Source of the DNA: Gammaproteobacteria bacterium UBA2679
GTDB taxonomy: Bacteria; Pseudomonadota; Gammaproteobacteria; Pseudomonadales; Oleiphilaceae
Length of the DNA stretch: 64,000 nt
Assembly (NCBI GenBank): GCA_002354735.1
Contig: DEMD01000003.1
Span: forward strand, 186,001 to 250,000
Reading direction: 5' to 3'
A program made the translations under genes and the position numbers. The notes beneath the pieces were generated by a model, which was not told where the DNA came from, did no database searches, and was given only the letters and a program-made list of their open reading frames with translations. Position 1 is the stretch's first letter, and the number at the start of each line of letters is the position of its first letter. Positions 57,087 through 64,000 of the stretch are shown piece after piece.

Positions 57087-58334
57087 CTAGTCGATCCTGA
57101 AGCCAACTGCCTCAAGATAATCCTGCAACACCGAACGGCCGCCTTTCAGACCGACCTTTACTCGGCTGAAGCTGCGCCGGATACGGTAGTTCGAACGAAG
57201 CTTGTCGAAATACTCGCCCCTCTGCTCTTCCGGAAGATAACGACCGTGCCGAAGCTTGTTATAGTCACCACGAATGTCGTAGCAGGCGCGGATGGCTGTA
57301 TGTAAGGCCCATTGAGGGTCAGCATCACGGGAGAAATTCATCTTTCGCAGCGGCGGCTCCGGGAGGAACTGCCCCAGCTTGTGGCGCACAGGGAGGCCAA
57401 GCGTATGCGATAGCGCCTCATAGACCTGCGCCGTGGCCATGCCCTTGCCATCGAGTGAGTGGCCTGCGATATGTGGCGTGGCAAGACGGCATAGCATCAT
57501 CAGTTCGTGGTCGATGTTCGGCTCGTTCTCGAATACGTCGAGCACCGCGAAGAGCTCATCAACGCGCTGCAAACGCTTTTTGAGCGCAGCCTGATCGATG
57601 ATCTGCCCGCGGCTGGTATTGATCAGGGTCTGGTGAGACTGCAGGTTAGCCAGCATATCCGCATCCAGCAAACGCAGGGTCTTGTATGGACCTTCTTTGA
57701 TCAGCGGCACATGGAGGGTGATGAAGTCGCACTCGAGCGCCTTCGCCATCGGCTCATAAACGGGCTGGGAAGGCGCTCGGCCATCGTCACGCCCTTTCGC
57801 GGTCAGTGCCTGCTGAGCCTCCTGTTGAGCGTCATGCAGGGGTGGATCACAACGCACGACCGTGCACTCAAGCTCTTCAAGTATGTCAGCGAGCATCCCC
57901 CCGACATGGCCACAGCCGATGACGCCAACACTTACATCGGCGAAAGCCTTGTCGCGCTCATCCAGCACCACCGTCATGGCGCTGAGAACGTACTCCACCA
58001 CGGCACTGGCGTTGCAGCCTGGTGAATTGGCAAATGGTATGCCTGCCTGTTCGAGCCAGTCGGTATCGATGTGGTCGGTGCCCACAGTGGCCGATCCGAC
58101 GAAACTAACCGAGGTGCCTTCCAGCAATGCCTGATTGACGGGCGTGATGGAACGCACAAGCAGAATATCTGCTTTGTGCTTCAGCAGATCCTGCCGCGTT
58201 ATTCGCCGCCCTGGCAGCTTGACGATATGCCCGATGCTGGCGAAGAAGGCCTCCAGCAGTGGCATGTTTTCATCGGCTACGATGGTAAGGCGCCGGTCTA
58301 CCTCGTTGGTCGACGCCTGTGCAGCAGTGTCCAT
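57087..58334 (-). CDS. pdxB: Erythronate-4-phosphate dehydrogenase
   Basis: Second step of vitamin B6 synthesis. Motifs: VADENMPLLEAFFASIG, GSATVGTDHIDTDWLEQAGIPFANSPGCNA, NAD-binding GVIGCGHVGGMLAD, TLHVPLIKEGPYKTLRLLD and the catalytic His in TPHIAGHSLDGKGMAT. At 415 residues it exceeds the usual 380: there are about 16 extra residues at the N-terminus and about 15 between DPP and the CDFITLH strand. Confidence 0.92.
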   Translation of the reverse strand: MDTAAQASTNEVDRRLTIVADENMPLLEAFFASIGHIVKLPGRRITRQDLLKHKADILLVRSITPVNQALLEGTSVSFVGSATVGTDHIDTDWLEQAGIPFANSPGCNASAVVEYVLSAMTVVLDERDKAFADVSVGVIGCGHVGGMLADILEELECTVVRCDPPLHDAQQEAQQALTAKGRDDGRAPSQPVYEPMAKALECDFITLHVPLIKEGPYKTLRLLDADMLANLQSHQTLINTSRGQIIDQAALKKRLQRVDELFAVLDVFENEPNIDHELMMLCRLATPHIAGHSLDGKGMATAQVYEALSHTLGLPVRHKLGQFLPEPPLRKMNFSRDADPQWALHTAIRACYDIRGDYNKLRHGRYLPEEQRGEYFDKLRSNYRIRRSFSRVKVGLKGGRSVLQDYLEAVGFRID

Positions 58335-58360
58335 TTATCGGCTCGCTTCTACGATAATAT

Positions 58361-59968
58361 TCAGGGGTTCCCCAACAATGACTCGTCGGGATGAGTGAGT
58401 TCCAGCTTCTTGCCGAGGTAAGCTTCGAGGTCTGGAATCATGAAGGAGTCGTCCTCGCAGGCAAAACTGATCGAGACGCCGCTTGCGCCTGCCCGGCCAG
58501 TTCTGCCGATGCGATGCACATAATCTTCCGGGTCTTCCGGCAGATTGAAATTGATGACGTGAGACACGCCTTCAATGTGAATACCGCGGCCAGCCACGTC
58601 CGTCGCGACCAATACTCGGTAACGTCCCGCACGGAACTGCTCTAGCGCTTTCTGCCGCCGGGCCTGCGGCAGTTCGCCCGATATCATCTCGGCAGGAATA
58701 TTATTCTTCGCGAGCGTTTCATTCATGGCACGGGTCTGATCCCGGCGATTGCAGAACACGATAACCCGCGAGAGCTCATCACTCTTCAGCAGATTCACCA
58801 GCAGATTGAGTTTCTGACTGCTCTCGACCATATACACGCGCTGTTCGACGTTGGTAGCGGCCTGGAGGTTGTCCACGGCCAGCAGAACCTCAGCAGGATC
58901 CTGCGTCCAGCGTCGGGCCAGCTCCATGATATCGTCGCTGAATGTCGCACTGAAGAGTAAAGTCTGGCGACCTCTCGGCGTCAGTCGGACGATACGCTTC
59001 ACATCAGGTATGAAGCCCATGTCGAGCATACGATCGGCCTCGTCGAGCACCATGATCTCGACCTGATCCAGGAATAGGTCACGGCTGCTGATATGGTCGA
59101 TCAGCCGGCCCGGCGTGGCAATTACAAGATCGACGGCCTCCTCACGCAAGCGTTTTCTGAAACGATCGACCTGCGTGCCACCAATCAGCGTCACGATATT
59201 GAGGCGAATGCCGCGACTCAGCTGCCGGGCATCCTTCTCGATCTGCAAGGCCAACTCTCTTGTCGGGGCGATAACGACCGCGCGTGGCTCACTTGCGAAG
59301 CGATCTTCGAGCGCTATGGGACGGCTCAGGATTCGCTCGAGAATCGTTAGCAGGAAAGCGGCTGTCTTGCCAGTGCCGGTTTGCGCCTGGCCGATCAGGT
59401 CCTGCCCAGTTAGGGTAACCGGAAGCGTCTGCGCCTGAATCGGCGTGCAATGACTGAAGTTCATTCTGGCCAGAGCGCTTTGCAGTGCGGGATTGAGTGC
59501 GAGCTGGCTGAAAGCGACCTCACTCGTCTTTACCCCTTTTGCCTCTGCGTTGCCTTCACCGGCCTGCGGCGCTGAGGGGGACACGGGGATGTCCTGCTCT
59601 TCATCCGCAGTGGATGAAGTTTCAGCTTCTGCAGCATCCTGAACCTTGGCTTCACGGGCTGCAGCAGCATTCTCCGCCTGCTCGACGTGCGCCTTGGAAC
59701 GCTCCGCGGCATGTTCCTCTGCGCGAACATCCGAATCGACAGACACGTTGGCTTCATCATCCCAGGCCGGGGCATCCGGAAAGCCTGCGCTGTCATCTAT
59801 ACGTGGCGCACCGTCCTGCGGAGCGGATGCAACCGCGACACTGTTGTCCTCGTCCGGGGTGACTTCCGGAACCGTTTGAGCCGCTTGCGGGCGTCCGGCG
59901 GTTACCTGTCCGACTGCGCTCTCATCGAGCGATTGCGCTGCTGTCTTACGATCGTCTGATTCTGTCAA
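58361..59968 (-). CDS. rhlB: DEAD-box RNA helicase RhlB-like
   Basis: 535 residues. The first 148 are an acidic Ala/Glu-rich disordered extension; the helicase core begins at VAFSQLALNPALQSAL with CTPIQAQTLP (Q motif), AQTGTGKT (195-202), PTRELA, DEAD (309-312), SAT, and motif VI HRIGRTGRAG. In enteric bacteria RhlB belongs to the RNA degradosome. The short C-terminal tail lacks a basic extension. Gene is 26 bp before pdxB on the same strand. Confidence 0.88.
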   Translation of the reverse strand: MTESDDRKTAAQSLDESAVGQVTAGRPQAAQTVPEVTPDEDNSVAVASAPQDGAPRIDDSAGFPDAPAWDDEANVSVDSDVRAEEHAAERSKAHVEQAENAAAAREAKVQDAAEAETSSTADEEQDIPVSPSAPQAGEGNAEAKGVKTSEVAFSQLALNPALQSALARMNFSHCTPIQAQTLPVTLTGQDLIGQAQTGTGKTAAFLLTILERILSRPIALEDRFASEPRAVVIAPTRELALQIEKDARQLSRGIRLNIVTLIGGTQVDRFRKRLREEAVDLVIATPGRLIDHISSRDLFLDQVEIMVLDEADRMLDMGFIPDVKRIVRLTPRGRQTLLFSATFSDDIMELARRWTQDPAEVLLAVDNLQAATNVEQRVYMVESSQKLNLLVNLLKSDELSRVIVFCNRRDQTRAMNETLAKNNIPAEMISGELPQARRQKALEQFRAGRYRVLVATDVAGRGIHIEGVSHVINFNLPEDPEDYVHRIGRTGRAGASGVSISFACEDDSFMIPDLEAYLGKKLELTHPDESLLGNP

Positions 59969-60308
59969 AAGGCCTGTCTCTGCTTGCTGTCTTGGCTTGA
60001 TAGGAAGGTAGTGTCTGACGCCTGAGTGGCTGCATGTCTACACGCGGCTAAGGACCGCTGCATTCACTACCTCTAATAGTGGTGGTAATGTACGCCAGCC
60101 CTAACCATGCTGCAAGCCGGCATAATGTCAATAGTCGCCTGTAACGGGGTGTCGCGATTATGTGGCATTTCGTCATTATGACAGGATCGTCAACCTTTAC
60201 CGCGCCTGCCTCATGTATTCTTGCACCGGTGATGGCTCGTCAGACCATAGTTCGCCGTGCGCGCAGTCACCAAAGCGGACACAACGACCCAGACGGAACT
60301 CGCGAAAC
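59969..60308. other. Gene-free divergent region rhlB / dsbD
   Basis: About 340 bp with no supportable gene. It contains an inverted repeat AGGTAGTG (near 60005) and CACTACCT (near 60066) about 50 bp apart. An open frame runs into dsbD from 60162, but its leader shows no coding character. Confidence 0.45.
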
Positions 60309-62294
60309 ATGGTAACGCTGAAATATATTGCAGGTGTGCTGGTATTGCTGCTCGTAATGAGCCAGCAGGCGCTCTCCATTGCACCTTTTCCCAGTGAATC
60401 AGGAAGCGGCACCCAGGCCTTTTCTTCCGAGCCTTCCGAATTCCTGCCCCCTCAGCAGGCATTCAGGCTGCGAACCACAGTGGATGGTGCGCAACTCAAG
60501 GCCGAGTGGGACATTGGGGCGGACTACTACCTCTACAGAAATCGTTTCGACGTCAGTTTCACCGCGCCCGAGCTGGCTCATCTGGATCCGAACTTCAGCT
60601 TCCCCGCTGATGGCAAGCCGAAAGAGGACGCTTATTTTGGCTTGGTCGAGGTGTTTTATGACAAGGCCGAGCTGAGCGTCGACCTCGAGCCTGCGCTCGA
60701 GATCCTCGCATCCCGGGGCCAATCGGCTGATGCCGGCATCGAACTGGCCATCACCTTCCAGGGCTGCGCCGAAGCGGGCTTGTGCTACCCACCCCAAACC
60801 GAAAATGCTCTCTACCTGGCTGACACCGACACCGAGCAGGCCAACGCGGCTCCGCCCGGCGAGCAATCTTCCGTGTCAGGTGGTGCTGGCGAACTGGATA
60901 CCGCGTCCGCCAGCTCGCTCGCGAGCATACTTCAGTCCGAGGGAACCTTGTTCAATCTGGGACTGTTCTTCCTCTTGGGTATTGGCCTGGCCTTCACACC
61001 CTGCGTGTTTCCGATGATCCCGATTCTTTCGAGCATCATTGCTGGACAGCAAAATCGGCCCTCCACCGCCAGGGCCTTCATGCTCTCCCTCAGTTATGTG
61101 CTCGGCATGGCGATCACGTATGCGATGGCCGGTGTAGTAGTCGGTTACTTTGGCGCGGCAGCCAATATACAAAGCGCGATGCAGAACCCAGTCGTGCTCT
61201 CAGTATTCAGCGCGATATTCGTGCTTCTGGCACTGGCCATGTTTGGCCTGTTCGAGCTCCAGCTACCCGCTTTTGTTCGAGATCGCCTCAGTTCAGTATC
61301 ACAGAAGCAGAGCGGCGGCCATCTAGCGAGCGTAGCAGGCATGGGAGCCGTTTCAGCGCTGGTGGTTTCGCCCTGCGTAACGGCACCGCTAACAGGTGTA
61401 CTTATCTATATCAGCACCACCCAGAATGCCTTGTATGGAGGGCTGGTCCTGCTCGTACTGGCGCTTGGAATGGGTTTACCGCTGATTCTACTCGGTACCG
61501 GCGGCGGCAAGCTCCTACCCAAAGCTGGTGCCTGGATGAACCAGGTGAAGGGCGTGTTCGGCGTCATGTTGCTCGGGGTAGCCATCTGGTTGCTCGAGCG
61601 TGTGCTTCCAGGCGCCGTAACCTTGGCGCTATGGGGCGTGTTGGCTGGCGTCTCTGCCGTATACCTTGGCGCGTTCGATACACTGCCAGCTCAGGCGCAT
61701 GGGTCCGGAACGTTCCGTCTGCGCAAGGGGCTCGGCCTCGTACTCTTCATTTATTCGGTGACGCTGCTATTGGGTGCGGCCGCGGGGGGCAATGATCCCT
61801 TCAGCCCGCTCGATCGCTTTGCATTAGGCAGCCGACAGATCGAGCCGGGAAGCCCGGTGGCATCCGCCGCGGCAGATGGATCGAGCCCAGAGCGCGGCGC
61901 ACCCTTTACCTTTCGCATCGTCAAGACGCAGTCAGAACTTGATGAGGCACTGGCCTCCGCGGTTCGCAAAGGTCAACCGGCCATGCTGGATTTCTACGCG
62001 GATTGGTGCATTAGCTGCAAGGTCATGGAGCGCCAGGTGTTTCCGCACCCGGATGTCAGCTCGAAATTGCAGGCATTTACACTGATCAAGGCGGACATCA
62101 CCGAGAATGACACCGAGCATAAAGCCATGCTTGATCGCTATCGGTTGTTCGGCCCGCCAGCCCTGCTATTCTTCAACAAACGCGGCGTAGAGCTGGAAGG
62201 TGAGCGGATAGTCGGCGAAATCGGATTGGAAGCGTTCAGCCTGCATCTGGCTGGTGTGCTGCTGACCGACAGCGAGCTGACGGCGAGCCGGTAG
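60309..62294 (+). CDS. dsbD: Thiol:disulfide interchange protein DsbD
   Basis: Carries electrons from cytoplasmic thioredoxin across the membrane to periplasmic thiols. ATG 60309 gives a signal peptide (YIAGVLVLLLVMSQQALS), the N-terminal alpha domain with GCAEAGLCYPP, eight membrane helices with FTPCVFPMIPILSS and VVSPCVTAPLTG cysteines, and a thioredoxin-like C-terminal domain with DWCISCK. 661 residues. Supplies reductant for cytochrome c assembly, which the ccoNOP products downstream need. Confidence 0.95.
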   Translation: MVTLKYIAGVLVLLLVMSQQALSIAPFPSESGSGTQAFSSEPSEFLPPQQAFRLRTTVDGAQLKAEWDIGADYYLYRNRFDVSFTAPELAHLDPNFSFPADGKPKEDAYFGLVEVFYDKAELSVDLEPALEILASRGQSADAGIELAITFQGCAEAGLCYPPQTENALYLADTDTEQANAAPPGEQSSVSGGAGELDTASASSLASILQSEGTLFNLGLFFLLGIGLAFTPCVFPMIPILSSIIAGQQNRPSTARAFMLSLSYVLGMAITYAMAGVVVGYFGAAANIQSAMQNPVVLSVFSAIFVLLALAMFGLFELQLPAFVRDRLSSVSQKQSGGHLASVAGMGAVSALVVSPCVTAPLTGVLIYISTTQNALYGGLVLLVLALGMGLPLILLGTGGGKLLPKAGAWMNQVKGVFGVMLLGVAIWLLERVLPGAVTLALWGVLAGVSAVYLGAFDTLPAQAHGSGTFRLRKGLGLVLFIYSVTLLLGAAAGGNDPFSPLDRFALGSRQIEPGSPVASAAADGSSPERGAPFTFRIVKTQSELDEALASAVRKGQPAMLDFYADWCISCKVMERQVFPHPDVSSKLQAFTLIKADITENDTEHKAMLDRYRLFGPPALLFFNKRGVELEGERIVGEIGLEAFSLHLAGVLLTDSELTASR

Positions 62295-62296
62295 TT

Positions 62297-62551
62297 TCAG
62301 GCCTTGTCGCCAAGCCTGATCAGATAGTGGTATTCGTTTCCAGTGGCCTGGGACTCACAGAGTTCGTGACCGAGGAAGAGGCAGAATTTTGGGATATCCC
62401 GCTGTGTTGCAGGATCAGTCGCCCGTATTTGAATGGTATCTCCTGACCGAAGGGTACGTATAACTTCATGCAGCTTCATCACAGGCTCGGGGCAATACAT
62501 CCCCCTCAAGTCGATAGTGCAGGCCGTAGCTGACTTAGTTTCGTCATTCAT
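62297..62551 (-). CDS. tusA: Sulfurtransferase TusA
   Basis: 84-residue sulfur carrier with the active Cys in LRGMYCPEPVMKLH. It relays sulfur from IscS toward MnmA through TusBCD; in this genome mnmA lies 17 kb upstream. It ends two bases past dsbD's stop on the opposite strand. Confidence 0.92.
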   Translation of the reverse strand: MNDETKSATACTIDLRGMYCPEPVMKLHEVIRTLRSGDTIQIRATDPATQRDIPKFCLFLGHELCESQATGNEYHYLIRLGDKA

Positions 62552-62647
62552 TCATGTGCCTCTGTCGCGCCTCGTACAATCGTTGGCTAAGCTTTGTGCA
62601 GCGTTTGCGTCATAACAATATTTGCATTCTTTAATTAAGCATCCGCC

Positions 62648-62661
62648 TTGATCTGAATCAG
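62648..62661 (+). promoter_or_regulatory. Anr/Fnr box in the ccoN promoter
   Basis: TTGATCTGAATCAG matches the Fnr/Anr consensus TTGAT-N4-ATCAA in nine of ten fixed positions. A -10-like GACTAT at 62684-62689 is spaced as in class II Fnr promoters (box centre about 41 bp before a start near 62696). The ccoN ATG is about 180 bp further downstream, leaving a long leader. Oxygen-limited induction of the cbb3 oxidase is inferred. Confidence 0.7.
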
Positions 62662-62878
62662 TATATCGAGAGTCGCCAGTTGCGACTATTGCTCATTGGA
62701 GCGGGCGACCTTGCCTGCCGGCCCTCTGATCACTTTTTAGGTTGACTCACCCAGAGCTCGAACCTAGTATGCGAGCCGTTTCAAGCGGCGCCTCAGAGCT
62801 GGAGGCGCTTGCGGCTACCTCGGACAACATTCAGGAATCCCGGTAACCCCGTAATTCAATATCTAGCGTGGTAAGAGA

Positions 62879-64000
62879 ATGACTACTGCAGTGAGCAATG
62901 AAACCTACAACTACAAGGTCGTTCGCCAGTTCGCGATCATGACCGTCGTCTGGGGCATCGTAGGTATGTCAGTCGGTGTACTGATCGCTTCCCAGCTTAT
63001 CTGGCCTGAGTTGAACAGTTCACTTCCATACTTCCACTTCGGCCGTCTCCGCCCGCTACACACGAATGCGGTCATTTTCGCCTTCGGCGGTTGCGCCCTA
63101 TTCGCCACCTCTTACTACGTCGTCCAGCGAACCTCACAGGCCAGACTGTTCTCCGACGGGCTGGCAAGCTTTACCTTCTGGGGCTATCAGGCGGTTATCG
63201 TGGCGGCAGTCATTACGCTACCGCTCGGCTACACGACCAGCAAGGAGTACGCTGAACTCGAATGGCCGATCGACATATTGCTGGCGATCGTCTGGATCAG
63301 CTATGCAGTCGTGTTCTTCGGTACTATCGTCAAGCGCAAGATGAAGCACATTTATGTCGCCAACTGGTTCTATGGTGGCTTCATTCTCATGGTCGCCATT
63401 CTGCATATCGGTAACAGCATGGCAGTGCCCGTGGGCCCGATGAAGTCGTACTCTATCTATCCTGGCGCGATAGACGCGATGGTGCAGTGGTGGTACGGCC
63501 ATAACGCAGTTGGCTTCTTCCTCACCGCCGGTTTCCTGGGCATCATGTATTACTTCGTGCCAAAGCAGGCCGGACGTCCCATCTATAGCTATCGCCTGTC
63601 AATCGTGCACTTCTGGGCACTGATCAGTATCTACGTCTGGGCGGGTGCGCATCACCTGCACTACAGTGCGCTGCCCGACTGGGCTCAGGGTGCTGGCATG
63701 GTCATGTCACTCATTCTGCTGGCGCCATCATGGGGCGGCATGATCAATGGCATGATGACGCTTTCAGGCGCGTGGCATAAGCTGCGGACCGACCCGATTC
63801 TCCGCTTCCTGGTCGTTTCTCTTTCGTTTTACGGTATGTCGACGTTCGAAGGTCCCATGATGTCGATCAAGACGGTCAACGCACTGTCACACAACACGGA
63901 CTGGACCATCGGACACGTGCATTCCGGTGCCCTCGGCTGGGTCGCCATGATTTCGATCGGCGCCTTGTACCACCTGCTGCCACGTATGTATGGCCTGAAG
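62879..64000 (+). CDS. ccoN: Cytochrome cbb3 oxidase subunit I, 3' end cut by window
   Basis: First 374 codons of the haem-copper oxidase catalytic subunit. Visible: [11 protein letters not shown] (low-spin haem b ligand His), [16 protein letters not shown] (CuB His), [16 protein letters not shown] (CuB His pair) and [14 protein letters not shown] (His for haem b3 and low-spin haem). Several membrane helices precede these. The gene runs off the window; ccoO and ccoP are expected next. Confidence 0.96.
   Translation, partial: MTTAVSNETYNYKVVRQFAIMTVVWGIVGMSVGVLIASQLIWPELNSSLPYFHFGRLRPLHTNAVIFAFGGCALFATSYYVVQRTSQARLFSDGLASFTFWGYQAVIVAAVITLPLGYTTSKEYAELEWPIDILLAIVWISYAVVFFGTIVKRKMKHIYVANWFYGGFILMVAILHIGNSMAVPVGPMKSYSIYPGAIDAMVQWWYGHNAVGFFLTAGFLGIMYYFVPKQAGRPIYSYRLSIVHFWALISIYVWAGAHHLHYSALPDWAQGAGMVMSLILLAPSWGGMINGMMTLSGAWHKLRTDPILRFLVVSLSFYGMSTFEGPMMSIKTVNALSHNTDWTIGHVHSGALGWVAMISIGALYHLLPRMYGLK

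Noticed and set aside
60162-60308. 49-codon N-terminal extension of dsbD
   Set aside because: The signal peptide begins at ATG 60309; the leader is polar and would block export.

Overview
The window is one contiguous chromosomal stretch of a gammaproteobacterium, almost certainly a Pseudomonadaceae member and probably a marine or brackish Pseudomonas/Halopseudomonas-like species. Two gene orders support this: trxB-aat-bpt-infA-clpA-clpS-csp-icd-rluE-nudix-mnmA-hflD-purB-roxA, and gpx-msrB-alaA-small conserved gene-htpX. Both match the order I remember from Pseudomonas chromosomes. The GN-type sortase with its VIT/VWA target is typical of marine proteobacteria. I found no rRNA, tRNA, CRISPR array or complete insertion sequence. 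Species assignment is inference.

Layout. 1-7.1 kb: end of a PPK2 kinase, a BON-MscS channel, a CDF metal transporter, a GlcG-like protein, a TauE/SafE transporter without a normal start codon, hydroxypyruvate isomerase and a large lipase/esterase. 7.1-7.4 kb: a hairpin-rich, ORF-free element with near-perfect 32-bp terminal inverted repeats flanked by TA (MITE-like), just upstream of a four-gene polyamine-type ABC importer (7.4-11.4 kb). 11.4-13.2 kb: an unrecognised two-repeat protein followed by a patatin-like phospholipase. 13.3-19.9 kb: a tightly overlapping iron-uptake operon (exbB-exbD-exbD-tonB-siderophore receptor-FMN alpha-hydroxy-acid oxidase-piuC) behind a Fur-box-like site. 19.9-24.9 kb, opposite strand: a four-gene operon of sortase target, GN sortase, CreB and CreC, with a cre-tag-like repeat in its promoter region.

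25-37 kb: a small membrane protein with a Crp/Fnr-type regulator, dusA, tal-cysC, a Lol exporter with a single permease gene, a PilZ protein, agmatine deiminase, moxR with what looks like the stub of a lost DUF58 gene, then trxB. 35-43 kb holds a full N-degron set (aat, bpt, clpA, clpS) with infA, a long-tailed cold-shock protein and icd. 42-51 kb is RNA modification and housekeeping (rluE, nudix, mnmA, hflD, purB, roxA), a two-domain GNAT, a UMF1-type MFS protein and a LysR regulator. 52-64 kb: a membrane-anchored coiled-coil protein, gpx, msrB, alaA, htpX, a YcgR-like PilZ protein, pdxB, rhlB, dsbD, tusA and the 5' part of ccoN behind an Anr/Fnr box.

The most unusual unit is the creBC-sortase operon: a two-component system of the Cre type is joined by overlapping reading frames to a sortase and its only visible substrate, and the promoter carries a spaced direct repeat of the kind CreB binds. 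The iron operon with an embedded alpha-hydroxy-acid oxidase is the second. All family calls come from reading the translated sequence; no database search was run.
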